From Candidatus Latescibacterota bacterium (GTDB lineage: Bacteria; Latescibacterota; UBA2968; UBA8231), in the NCBI GenBank assembly GCA_022820485.1, contig JAJEFJ010000018.1, positions 1 to 51,536 on the forward strand: a DNA stretch of 51,536 nucleotides. Direction: 5' to 3'. Made by a program: the position numbers and the translations under genes. The first letter of the stretch is position 1. Every line of letters begins with the position of its first letter. The notes beneath the pieces were generated by a model that saw only the letters and a program-made list of their open reading frames with translations, made no database searches and was not told the DNA's origin. Below, one piece after another: positions 1 through 7,954 of this stretch.

Positions 1-252
1 ACGCCGAAATATCCGAAATAGCGTTACCGCTAAGCGACAGCGTTGTCAGCTTGGTCAAGCCCCGCAACGCCGAAATATCCGAAATAGCGTTACCGCTAAG
101 CGACAGCGTTGTCAGCTTGGTCAAGTCCCGCAACGCCGAAATATCCGAAATAGCGTTGAAGGAAAGCTCCAGCGTTGTCAGCTTGGTCAAGCCCCGCAAC
201 GCCGAAATATCCGAAATAGCGTTGACGGAAAGATCCAGCCTTGTCAGGTTGG
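1..252 (-). repeat. 66-bp in-frame tandem LRR repeats, block 2
   Basis: The core GAAATATCCGAAAT (plus strand) recurs at 6, 72, 138 and 204, a strict 66-bp period. Neighbouring copies are nearly identical. Each unit encodes one 22-residue LRR of the minus-strand gene. Near-identity at DNA level suggests recent expansion by slippage or unequal crossing-over. The array may continue left of the window. Confidence 0.9.
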
Positions 253-2146
253 TGGCAAACTCCAGCCCGGTCAAATCGCGGACGTCCGAGTCGTCCGCAA
301 ACAAGGTGCTCAAAGTCGTCATGTCCCCCTTGGTAATCGTCGCCCCTCTCACCTTGCCCAGCGCTTCCGCAATCGCCGCCCGCAGGTTGGCGTCGGGGAT
401 CGTCACGGGCGTTGGGTCGTCGCTCACGGGCGTTGGATCAAACTTTACCGTAACCCCTCGGGCCTGAAGGACGGGGATATGATCGTTGATGGAGGAGGCG
501 CTCAGGGGGTTGCCGTAAAGCCACAGCTCGGTCAGGTTGGTCAAGCCCGAAAGTGCCGAAATATCCGAAATAGCGTTACCGTTAAGCGACAACTCGGTCA
601 GGCTGGTCAAGCCCGAAAGCGCCGATATATCCGAAATAGCGTTATCCTGAAGCGACAACTCGGTCAGGTTGGTCAAGCCCGAAAGCACCGAAATATCCGA
701 AATATCGATGCTGCCAAGCCACAGCTCGGTCAGGTTGGTCAAGCCCGAAAGCGCCGAAATATCCGAAATAGCGTTACCGCTAAGCGACAGCGTTGTCAGC
801 TTGGTCAAGCCCGAAAGTGCCGAAATATCCGAAATATCGTTACCGTAAAGCCACAGAATTCTCAGGTTGGTGGCAAACTCCAGCCCGGTCAAATCTCGGA
901 TGCCCGAGTCGCCCGCATACAAGCGGGTCAACCTCTTCATTACAGCCACGGTAATCGTCGCACTGCGGGGCTTGAGCAGCGCCTTCGCAATCGCCGCCCG
1001 CAGCTTGGCGTCGGGGATGGATACCACATCGCTATCTTGTCCATCTTGTTGCCCTTCTTGATGGTCTGACAACGTCGTAAAATTCGGCCCGAAGACCCAT
1101 TCAGAGGCTCCATCTCCATTTTCGGCTCTAGCCGCCCAACGATACTCTGTATTCGGCTCCAGATCGTAGATCGTGGTGTAGAGCCTAATCCCCCTATGCG
1201 GTTCGTTGGTCCACTCCCCACCGACGGCCGGCCTGTAGTTGACATCATAGTCGGTGGCCCCCTCAGCCGCATCCCAGCGCACCGTGCAGGACGAATCGGT
1301 CACCGCCTCAAAGCGCAGATTGGTCGGCGCAGCAGGCACTTCGAGGGTCGCCTGAGCCTTCCCGCTGGGACTAGGGCCCTCGTCGTCGTTGAGTACGTCA
1401 AACAGGTCGCAAAAGGCACAATCGTCGTCCGTGGCTTTGCCCGCCAAATGCTGTCCCGCCTGCACCACTAACTCCACCGGGGCCATGCCTGCTTCAACCC
1501 GAAAGGACGAATCCACATAGGGAGCCAACCCCTCACCCGACACGATCAACCCATACACTTGCTCGCCAGCCGACCTGCTGCCACCGGACACATCCGGCAT
1601 AACCGAAGCCGTCCCGCCAGCCGAGACACCCGCCTGCCCGTCAAGCAGCACCATCCGACCCGTCTGACGCTCCGCCGCCACCGTCATCCGGTAGATATAC
1701 ACCCCCGCTCCTACCGCCCGACCCGCTGCATCCACCGCGCGCCACGTCGCCGTGTGAAAGCCCGCCGGCCGTTCCCCATCCACCAACGTCGCAATGCGCT
1801 GCCCCAACAGGTTGAACACCTCCAGCCGCACCGGGGCCGCAGCGGCCAGTTGATAGGGAATGATCGTCGAAGGATTGAACGGATTGGGATAATTCTGACC
1901 CAGCGCAAAGCCGTGCGGCAGCGCCGAACCGCCCAACGCCGCTAACGGCAACGCGAAATACCCCGTCGCATCAGTGGTCGCCTGCGCCACCGCGCCGCGC
2001 CGCAGGTCGGTCATATCGAATATCCGCACTTGAGCGGCCTCAACCGATTCGCCTGAATCCAACTGCACCCGCCCCTCAATGAGGGGTGCCGCACTGACGC
2101 TAACACTTAACACGAAGCCGATAAGACTGCTGATTAACGACTTCAT
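1..2146 (-). CDS. Secreted leucine-rich-repeat protein with N-terminal NPFNPST module (3' end beyond window)
   Basis: The minus-strand frame is open from the ATG at 2146 to the left edge, about 715 codons with no stop seen. In order: a signal peptide; a short carboxypeptidase-regulatory-like segment; a FlgD-like module with NYPNPFNPST near residue 85 and GVYIYR; a linker; a fibronectin-III-like domain around residues 265-350; then two blocks, each a cap starting IPDA(K/N)LRAAIA followed by 22-residue leucine-rich repeats of the type NAISDISALSGLTNLTEL. The repeats resemble internalin/LRR_4 repeats, which usually bind proteins. The protein is presumably secreted or surface-exposed. Its start overlaps the stop of the upstream M23 lipoprotein gene by one base (TGATG), suggesting coupled translation. 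The N-terminal part closely matches the protein at 28658. NPFNPST modules normally sit at the C-terminus, so the position is odd. Ligand unknown. Confidence 0.88.
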   Translation of the reverse strand, partial: MKSLISSLIGFVLSVSVSAAPLIEGRVQLDSGESVEAAQVRIFDMTDLRRGAVAQATTDATGYFALPLAALGGSALPHGFALGQNYPNPFNPSTIIPYQLAAAAPVRLEVFNLLGQRIATLVDGERPAGFHTATWRAVDAAGRAVGAGVYIYRMTVAAERQTGRMVLLDGQAGVSAGGTASVMPDVSGGSRSAGEQVYGLIVSGEGLAPYVDSSFRVEAGMAPVELVVQAGQHLAGKATDDDCAFCDLFDVLNDDEGPSPSGKAQATLEVPAAPTNLRFEAVTDSSCTVRWDAAEGATDYDVNYRPAVGGEWTNEPHRGIRLYTTIYDLEPNTEYRWAARAENGDGASEWVFGPNFTTLSDHQEGQQDGQDSDVVSIPDAKLRAAIAKALLKPRSATITVAVMKRLTRLYAGDSGIRDLTGLEFATNLRILWLYGNDISDISALSGLTKLTTLSLSGNAISDISALSGLTNLTELWLGSIDISDISVLSGLTNLTELSLQDNAISDISALSGLTSLTELSLNGNAISDISALSGLTNLTELWLYGNPLSASSINDHIPVLQARGVTVKFDPTPVSDDPTPVTIPDANLRAAIAEALGKVRGATITKGDMTTLSTLFADDSDVRDLTGLEFATNLTRLDLSVNAISDISALRGLTKLTTLELSFNAISDISALRDLTKLTTLSLSGNAISDISALRGLTKLTTLSLSGNAISDISA
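526..865 (-). repeat. 66-bp in-frame tandem LRR repeats, block 1
   Basis: Five units with the core at 558, 624, 690, 756 and 822, again with a 66-bp period. They encode LRRs ending in SGLTNLTEL or SGLTKLTTL. They differ from block 2 mainly in the codons for the variable solvent-facing positions. The cap segment at about 870-1015 is repeated before block 2 at about 245-400, so the whole cap-plus-LRR block is itself duplicated. Confidence 0.88.
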
Positions 2147-2919
2147 CACTGCACCTGCATTGCTTCATAGAGATACTCAATAGGATCTATGTTTATCGGA
2201 GCCGTCGTCGCGCCAGCACCACAACTTGGATATTCCGACAAACCATCTCTGACCTCAATATGCACATGCTCATTCTTATTCGGATCGCTGGGGTCTAATC
2301 CAGCATTTCCTTGTATCCCTAAAGCAGTGCCTACATTAACAGTCTGCCCTTGAGATACATAAATTTCTCGAGCATGAAGATACAGTGTGGTTTTGCCATC
2401 TATGGCATTGTAAACAGCGATCTTGCCAAGCCTATCGCTGTCTATGGCAATTACCTCCCCTGATGTCAAAGAGTAGAATGGTTCGTCCGCTGTTGAATCG
2501 AGAGCTACGCTTTTAGTCTGAACATCCCATCCCGAATGACCACCCAGATAGCCGTCACATTTGTCCGTATCATTATGAGGGTCGGCCATATAGTTATTGT
2601 AGTCATAGTTAGTCAGGCTATCAGCTTCACATAGCTCTAAGCCGAACAGTTTTTCTGCTATTCTGGCTTGTTTGGCTCTAACATCAGAATCGTCTGAGGT
2701 CAGACAAGATGCTGTTGGGTTACTGTCAGAGCCACCCGTGTTGGAAGGATTCGAGAGGATATCAATGATTGAGTTAATATCGTTATGATCAAAGCATACT
2801 TCCTCTTGGTTGGCGGCTGTCTCGCTTTGGGATTGGGCCTTGCCCGATTTTATTGGGTTGTTTTCTTGGTCTGAGCAGGCCGCCAAGACGAGTACGAAGA
2901 AAAAAGCGAATAGGTTCAC
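2146..2919 (-). CDS. M23 (LytM-type) peptidase domain lipoprotein
   Basis: 257 residues. GTG start with a good ribosome site (AAGGAG about 7 nt upstream). The N-terminus is a lipoprotein signal with lipobox LAAC, then a low-complexity Ser/Asn/Asp-rich linker. The C-terminal half has the M23 layout: HSGWD (H-x3-D zinc ligands), a LYLHAR strand, and HVHIEV supplying the HxH motif. M23 enzymes are zinc endopeptidases that cut peptide cross-links in peptidoglycan, so the likely site is the periplasmic face of a membrane. The zinc ligands look intact, so it may be active. It overlaps the start of the downstream LRR gene by one base, implying co-expression. Physiological substrate not shown by sequence. 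Confidence 0.85.
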   Translation of the reverse strand: MNLFAFFFVLVLAACSDQENNPIKSGKAQSQSETAANQEEVCFDHNDINSIIDILSNPSNTGGSDSNPTASCLTSDDSDVRAKQARIAEKLFGLELCEADSLTNYDYNNYMADPHNDTDKCDGYLGGHSGWDVQTKSVALDSTADEPFYSLTSGEVIAIDSDRLGKIAVYNAIDGKTTLYLHAREIYVSQGQTVNVGTALGIQGNAGLDPSDPNKNEHVHIEVRDGLSEYPSCGAGATTAPINIDPIEYLYEAMQVQ

Positions 2920-3487
2920 GAGAAAACTCCTTGAGTTAAGAGTGATGGCTTATTGCGGAGGCTACGGAGCCAGCGGTTGGCCGAAATGAGCGTCGAAGAT
3001 GAGAGGGGAATGATTCCAGAGCGCACTCTGGCGTACAGACCAATGCCGCGCGGCAAAGGCCAGCCGCTAGGACGCGAGACTAGGGCAGAGCCGCACAGAC
3101 TGCGGCCAGACCTACACCGAACAAATCGCGGAACGTCATTCCAGCGATCATCCGGCTCTTGTTGCGAATTACGGGATTTAGAGCTTAATGCTCTAGATGA
3201 ATTTTGAGGGGGGGGGGGGGTAAATTATTGTTTTATAACGACTTATGTTAATTTGACCAACGGCATCTCTACGCGGACAACAGAACCCGGCCACCGCCAA
3301 AAGCTGCGCTTCCGGCGGCAGCATCTTCTCTGAGATTGAGTTTCCCACCATGGCCAATTCGTCCTTTACCAGCGGAGCCAAACGCTCCGCGCTTCACAAC
3401 GACGCGCAAGAATAGTATCGCATCAAAAACAAAAAATCAAGTCAAAAAATCAAAAACTTTCACCAGCTTTTCAAACGCACGGCAACG
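2920..3487. other. Intergenic stretch with poly-G tract, no convincing gene
   Basis: About 570 bases. Short open frames on both strands show no recognisable domain or good ribosome site. It contains a small hairpin (TAGAGC TTAAT GCTCTA, 3179-3195), a run of 13 G at 3208-3220, and an AT-rich stretch at 3221-3248. That stretch resembles the interior of the small mobile element at 37963-38077. It may be a decayed mobile-element end, but this is weak. Confidence 0.5.
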
Positions 3488-4627
3488 CTACCAATCCGCG
3501 ACGCTGCCATCGTTTTCGTAGTAGAGTTCGCCGCCCAATTCCTCTGAGTATTCCATCGTCTTTTCCACCTCGGACTCGATCAAGTCAAACCCCAACCCCG
3601 GCTTGGTCGGCAACTCGACGTGGCCATCGACCACCTGCCAAGGTTCCACAAGCAACCCCTCGCCTAACCCCACGTCAATCTGTTCCTGCACCAAGAAATT
3701 GGGCACTACCGCATCAACCTGCATACAGGCGGAAAAAGCTACCGGGCCGATGGCGCAGTGCGGCATGATGTGGATGTAATAGACCTCGGCCATATTGGCG
3801 ATCTTTTTCAACTCGGTAATCCCGCCCGCGTGCGAGCCGTCAGGTTGGATATAGGACACAGCCTGCTTTTCAAAAATCTCCCGGAACTCCCAGCGCGACA
3901 GCAAGCGCTCGCCCGTGGCAATGGGAAACGGCACGTGGTCGGAGACCTCCTTCAGCGCATCGACATTCTCCTGCGGAATCGGCTCTTCGACGAACATCGG
4001 CCGCATTCCCGCGAGCTGGCCACACACCTCAATCGCCAGCCCCGGCGTCATCTTGCCGTGAAAGTCAAAGCACAGCTCGACCTCGTCGCCGACCCACTCG
4101 CGCATGGTATAGGCGTCTTTGACAAAGGCGTCGATTCGCGCCGGCGGCTCGTGAGCGCGCCACGTGCCTCCCGGCCCTGCTTTAAAGGCCGTGTAGCCTT
4201 TGGCCAGCAGCATGTCGAGCCGCTCCCGCGCCGCAGTCAGTGCCTCGTCGCTCTGGCCGTGGACGCCCCAATGCGCGTACACGCGAATCCGGTCGCGCAC
4301 CGCACCGCCCAAGAGCATATAGGCGGGGACATTGTAGTGCTTACCGGCAATGTCCCACAGCGCCTGATCAATGCCCGACAGTGCGCTCATCAGCACATTG
4401 CCGCCGCGAAAAAAGGCCGAGCGATAAACGTGCTGCCAGTGGTGCTCAATGCGGAGCGGGTCCTTGCCGACGAAGTACTCGGCCAACTCTTCCACCGCCG
4501 CCCAAGTGCTCTTGGGCTTGCCCTCCAGCGTGGTCTCACCCCAGCCGACGATACCATTGTCCGTAGTAATTTTGACCAAGCGCATGCGCTGGCGCGGGAA
4601 AAACTGTTCAATCTTGGCAATCTTCAC
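3488..4627 (-). CDS. Enolase-superfamily sugar-acid dehydratase (galactonate dehydratase-like)
   Basis: 379 residues, a full-length mandelate racemase/muconate lactonizing enzyme family protein. The best resemblance is to D-galactonate dehydratase (DgoD): Mg ligands D188 (in CFDFHGK), E214 (FVEEP) and E240 (ATGER), with H190, H290 (MPHCAIGP) and E315 at the positions of the catalytic residues, at almost the spacing of the E. coli enzyme. DgoD-type enzymes dehydrate aldonic acids to 2-keto-3-deoxy acids in the cytoplasm. The exact substrate (galactonate, another hexonate or a uronate derivative) cannot be read from sequence. It lies 15 nt downstream of an IlvD/Edd-family dehydratase gene on the same strand, so a sugar-acid catabolic operon is likely. 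No aldolase or kinase for the product is next to it. Confidence 0.87.
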   Translation of the reverse strand: MKIAKIEQFFPRQRMRLVKITTDNGIVGWGETTLEGKPKSTWAAVEELAEYFVGKDPLRIEHHWQHVYRSAFFRGGNVLMSALSGIDQALWDIAGKHYNVPAYMLLGGAVRDRIRVYAHWGVHGQSDEALTAARERLDMLLAKGYTAFKAGPGGTWRAHEPPARIDAFVKDAYTMREWVGDEVELCFDFHGKMTPGLAIEVCGQLAGMRPMFVEEPIPQENVDALKEVSDHVPFPIATGERLLSRWEFREIFEKQAVSYIQPDGSHAGGITELKKIANMAEVYYIHIMPHCAIGPVAFSACMQVDAVVPNFLVQEQIDVGLGEGLLVEPWQVVDGHVELPTKPGLGFDLIESEVEKTMEYSEELGGELYYENDGSVADW

Positions 4628-4642
4628 TGTCTAGTCCTTTCG

Positions 4643-6364
4643 TTAATGGGCCTCGCGCGTTACAACGGCACTCGACTTGCCGACCAAGAAGTCGAAGTCA
4701 ACTCCTTTGTCGGCCTGCATCACATGGTCGATATAGAGGCTGACGTAGCCCCGAGTATCGTGCGGCGCAGGAGGCTGCCAAGCCGCCCGGCGGCGCGCCA
4801 GTTCCTCGTCCGGCACATCTAGGTGCAGCCGCCGGCCCGCCACGTCGAGCTCGATTATGTCGCCGTCGCGCACCAGCGCCAGCGAGCCGCCAATGGCCGC
4901 TTCGGGGGCCACGTGCAGGATCACGGTACCATAGGCCGTACCGCTCATGCGGCCATCGGAAATGCGCACCATGTCCCGCACGCCCTTTTCCAGCAGCTTT
5001 TTCGGCAAACCCATATTGCCGACCTCAGCCATGCCTGGATAGCCGACCGGCCCGACGTTTTGCAGCACCAATATGCTCGACTCATCCGCGTCCAAATCGG
5101 GACTGTCGATCCGTTCGTGATAGTCCTCAATTGTCTCGAAGACCACCGCGCGGCCGCGATGCTGCATCAACTCGGGCGAGGCGGCCGACGGCTTGATGAG
5201 CGCCCCGTCCGCGCAAACATTGCCCCGGAGCACGGCCAAGCCAGCGGCCTCAATCAGCGGCGCACTTAGTGGCACGATCACGTCGCGATTGTAGCAGACG
5301 GCCCCTGCGACATTCTCGCCAAGCGACTTACCCGTCGCTGTCAAAGCATCTAGATCTAGGGAATCCTTCAGCTCCTCGATCACCACCGGCAAGCCGCCAG
5401 CGTAATAGAAATCCTCCATCAGATACTTGCCCGCGGGCATCAAATTGACCAATAGCGGCAACTCGCTGCCGAGGCGGTCGAAATCGTCCAAGGACAACTC
5501 GACGCCAACGCGCCCAGCGAGAGCCAGCAAGTGGACGACGCAATTGGTCGAACCGCCGATAGCCGCGTTGACCTTGATGGCATTCTCAAAGGCCGTGCGT
5601 CCGAGGATGTTGGACATCTTGAGGTCTTCGCCCACCATCTCGACGATGCGCAATCCCGCCAGATGCGCCAGCACCTTGCGCCGCGAGTCCGGGGCCGGAA
5701 TCGCCGCGCCGCCGGGCAGGGTCATGCCAAGCGCCTCGACCATACAGGCCATCGTCGATGCCGTGCCCATCGTCATGCAGTGCCCATCCGAGCGCGTCAT
5801 GCCGTCCTCGGCCAGTCCGAATTCTTCGCGCGTCATCTTCCCGGCGCGCAAGTCTTCGCTGAACTTCCACACGTCCGTTCCCGAACCAATATCGCTGCCG
5901 CGGTACTTGCCGTTGAGCATGGGGCCGCCGGGCACGACAATCGTCGGCAGATCGACACTGGCCGCCCCCATCAAGCACGCTGGCGTGGTCTTGTCGCACC
6001 CGGTCAGCAGCACCACGCCGTCAACCGGGTTGGCGCGAATGCACTCCTCCACATCCATGCTCGCCAAGTTGCGGAAGAGCATGGTAGTAGGGCGCATTAT
6101 AGGCTCGCCCAGCGAGGTGACCGGAAATTCCACGGGCAACCCCCCGGCTTCGTACACGCCGCGTTTGACAGCTTCGGCCAAGTCGCGGAAGTGGATATTG
6201 CACGGCGTCAGCTCGGACCACGTGTTGCAGATGCCGATGACTGGACGGCCGTCGAATTCGTGCTCGGGCAGGCCGCGCTTCATCCAACTGCGGTGAATGA
6301 ACCCGCCTTTGTCCTCGCGTCCAAACCAGTCGGCGCTCCTCAGTTTTCCTTGCTCTACTGCCAT
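4643..6364 (-). CDS. IlvD/Edd-family dehydratase, probably an aldonate (arabinonate/xylonate-type) dehydratase
   Basis: 573 residues. Iron-sulfur cysteines are present at C55 (ELTPCNIH), C123 (TGCDKT) and C196 (GHCMTMGTA), and K125 matches the conserved lysine near the metal site. The opening LRSADWFG and the text GGPMLNGKYRG and GGSTN follow the L-arabinonate/D-xylonate dehydratase branch rather than classical dihydroxy-acid dehydratase (IlvD) of valine synthesis. These [Fe-S] enzymes remove water from aldonic acids to give 2-keto-3-deoxy acids. It is the first gene of a likely two-gene operon with the enolase-family dehydratase. The start at 6364 leaves a 128-nt gap to the divergent dehydrogenase gene. 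Branched-chain amino acid synthesis is the alternative, made less likely by the neighbour and absence of ilv genes. Confidence 0.85.
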   Translation of the reverse strand: MAVEQGKLRSADWFGREDKGGFIHRSWMKRGLPEHEFDGRPVIGICNTWSELTPCNIHFRDLAEAVKRGVYEAGGLPVEFPVTSLGEPIMRPTTMLFRNLASMDVEECIRANPVDGVVLLTGCDKTTPACLMGAASVDLPTIVVPGGPMLNGKYRGSDIGSGTDVWKFSEDLRAGKMTREEFGLAEDGMTRSDGHCMTMGTASTMACMVEALGMTLPGGAAIPAPDSRRKVLAHLAGLRIVEMVGEDLKMSNILGRTAFENAIKVNAAIGGSTNCVVHLLALAGRVGVELSLDDFDRLGSELPLLVNLMPAGKYLMEDFYYAGGLPVVIEELKDSLDLDALTATGKSLGENVAGAVCYNRDVIVPLSAPLIEAAGLAVLRGNVCADGALIKPSAASPELMQHRGRAVVFETIEDYHERIDSPDLDADESSILVLQNVGPVGYPGMAEVGNMGLPKKLLEKGVRDMVRISDGRMSGTAYGTVILHVAPEAAIGGSLALVRDGDIIELDVAGRRLHLDVPDEELARRRAAWQPPAPHDTRGYVSLYIDHVMQADKGVDFDFLVGKSSAVVTREAH

Positions 6365-6446
6365 TGATTCTCCTCTGCTTTTATTTTTTCTCTAGCGGTG
6401 AGGCAATCAATCTAGGCGATCTCCGCGCTGCCGCAATATATTCGTC

Positions 6447-6470
6447 GGGGGCGGTTTGCAACCCGCCCCC
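6447..6470. repeat. GC-rich palindrome between divergent genes
   Basis: GGGGGCGG and CCGCCCCC form an 8-bp perfect stem around TTTGCAAC in the 128-nt gap between the divergent dehydratase and dehydrogenase genes. It has no T-tract, so it is not an obvious terminator. It could be an operator or a dispersed palindromic repeat. Confidence 0.5.
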
Positions 6471-6492
6471 TACTCGCGATTAGTGGGATAAC

Positions 6493-7350
6493 ATGCTAAA
6501 TCTCAAACGCATTGCCGTCATCGGGGCCGGCACTATGGGGAGCGGCATTGCCCAAGTTTTGGCCCAAGCCAGCCGGGAAGTCCTGCTCTACGACGCAGAT
6601 CCCAGCGCCTGCGAACAGGGATTGACCTCCATCGCCGCACGCCTGCGCCAACAAGCCGTCAAAGGTCGATTAGAACCGGCCGCCAGCGAAGCGGCCATCG
6701 CTGCGCTGCGGGGGATTGACCAACTTGCCGACATCGACACCGCCGACATGGTTGTCGAAGTTGTGCCGGAACGCCCAGACCTCAAGCTCGCGGTTTTTGC
6801 CCAATTCGGACAATCCGCCAAGCCAGAGGCCATACTCGCCAGCAACACCTCGGGCTTGGACATCAACGCGCTCGCCGCCGCGTCCGGTCGGCCTGACAAG
6901 GTAATTGGCATGCACTTCTTCAACCCACCTCCAGCCATGCCTCTAGTTGAAGTAGTGCGTGCAACCGCGACTTCGGACGAGACCTTTGCCGCGGTCATGG
7001 CCTTGGCCCAAGACCTAGGCAAGACGCCCGTCGCGGTCGCCAACAGCCCTGGTTTTGCGGTCAACCGCGTCCTCTTTCCCATGATCAATGAGGCCATCTA
7101 CGCCCTTGCCGAAGGCGTGGCCAGCGCCGAAGACATCGACCGGGTGATGGTGCTGGGGGCGAGCCATCCCATCGGGCCGCTGGCCTTAGCCGACTACGTC
7201 GGACTCGACGTGACCTTGGATATCCTCGAATCGTTCGCCCAGCGTCTGGACAGCGCCAAATATCGCCCCTGTCCCCTGCTGCGCGAGATGGTCGCACAGG
7301 GCGCGTTGGGCCGCAAGACGGGTCGGGGATTTTTCTCCTACCCGCGATAA
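6493..7350 (+). CDS. 3-hydroxyacyl-CoA (3-hydroxybutyryl-CoA) dehydrogenase
   Basis: 285 residues, the usual length of the stand-alone enzyme. The N-terminal Rossmann motif GAGTMGSG (residues 11-18) binds NAD(H). VVPERPDLK, SNTSGL and HFFNPPP are family blocks. The catalytic pair is H141 and E153 with S120 nearby, and the C-terminal half carries SPGFAVNR and GRKTGRGFFSY. It interconverts 3-hydroxyacyl-CoA and 3-ketoacyl-CoA in fatty-acid oxidation, butyrate/PHB metabolism or phenylacetate degradation; sequence alone does not choose between these. The block usually reads HFFNPVP; here V is P. No other beta-oxidation gene is adjacent. The next gene starts 9 nt after the stop, so the two may be co-transcribed although they look unrelated. 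Confidence 0.92.
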   Translation: MLNLKRIAVIGAGTMGSGIAQVLAQASREVLLYDADPSACEQGLTSIAARLRQQAVKGRLEPAASEAAIAALRGIDQLADIDTADMVVEVVPERPDLKLAVFAQFGQSAKPEAILASNTSGLDINALAAASGRPDKVIGMHFFNPPPAMPLVEVVRATATSDETFAAVMALAQDLGKTPVAVANSPGFAVNRVLFPMINEAIYALAEGVASAEDIDRVMVLGASHPIGPLALADYVGLDVTLDILESFAQRLDSAKYRPCPLLREMVAQGALGRKTGRGFFSYPR

Positions 7351-7359
7351 CGGGTCCTG

Positions 7360-7875
7360 ATGTTGCGCCTCTTTATTCTCTTGTGCCTGCTGGCCACCTG
7401 TAGCTGCTCAATCCGCTCGGCCCCGCGTTACACGACCGACTCCAAGGATTCGGACAGCAAGAGCGTGGTGCGCGAACTCAAGGAACGCCGCCGCGCCAGC
7501 CCGGACCGCCTCGTGCGCGTCGTCGAAAGGTATCTCGGCGTACCCTACCGGTGGGGCGGCACCACTCGCGCTGGCATGGACTGCTCGGCCTTTGTCCGCG
7601 CCGTTTTCCGCGAGACGTACGGGATAGAGCTGCCCCGCACTGTCAAGCAGATGTACCGCGTCGGCCGCGTCATCATCCAGCGGCAACAGCTCAGAGCAGG
7701 CGATTTGATCTTCTTTAACATCGAGGATGTTAGGCTCAACCCCTCGCACATGGGAATCTACCTCGGCAAGGGACGCTTTGCCCATGTCGGCGAGAGTACC
7801 GGCGCGATCATTACCTCGCTCAATCACCCTTATTTTCACCACCGCTATGCCGGCGCTCGGCGAGTCGAGCGCTAA
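7360..7875 (+). CDS. NlpC/P60 peptidase lipoprotein
   Basis: 171 residues. Lipoprotein signal peptide with Cys at 14 or 16 (LLATCSCS). The NlpC/P60 domain spans about 50-165, with catalytic C75 (GMDCSAFV), H130 (SHMGIYLG) and a probable third residue H142 (RFAHVGE). The blocks PYRWGG, LPRTV and AGDLIFF are typical. These enzymes cut gamma-D-glutamyl-diaminopimelate or related bonds in peptidoglycan, here from a membrane anchor facing the periplasm. Length and layout match small Spr/NlpC-type lipoproteins. It starts 9 nt after the dehydrogenase gene. Confidence 0.93.
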   Translation: MLRLFILLCLLATCSCSIRSAPRYTTDSKDSDSKSVVRELKERRRASPDRLVRVVERYLGVPYRWGGTTRAGMDCSAFVRAVFRETYGIELPRTVKQMYRVGRVIIQRQQLRAGDLIFFNIEDVRLNPSHMGIYLGKGRFAHVGESTGAIITSLNHPYFHHRYAGARRVER

Positions 7876-7954
7876 GCAGCTATTTGAATCCGCAGATGAA
7901 CGCAGATGAGACAAGGGCGAGCACAGGTTGCTTAGGCGCACTCGGAATGTTCAG

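Noticed and set aside
51..1069. Two plus-strand open frames (51-467 and 479-1069) with repetitive protein text.
   Set aside because: They are antisense readings of the minus-strand LRR repeats; the minus strand gives proper LRR text in one continuous frame.
2953..3381. Short open frames on both strands of the intergenic stretch.
   Set aside because: No domain, no good ribosome site, and one ends in the poly-G tract; composition looks non-coding.
3758..6367. Long plus-strand open frames across the dehydratase genes.
   Set aside because: They are antisense to two clear enzymes with intact catalytic residues; long shadow frames are expected in GC-rich coding DNA.
7928..7954. TTG start adding nine residues to the glycosyltransferase.
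   Set aside because: Basic, non-homologous extension with no ribosome site; the ATG at 7955 begins just before the first membrane segment.
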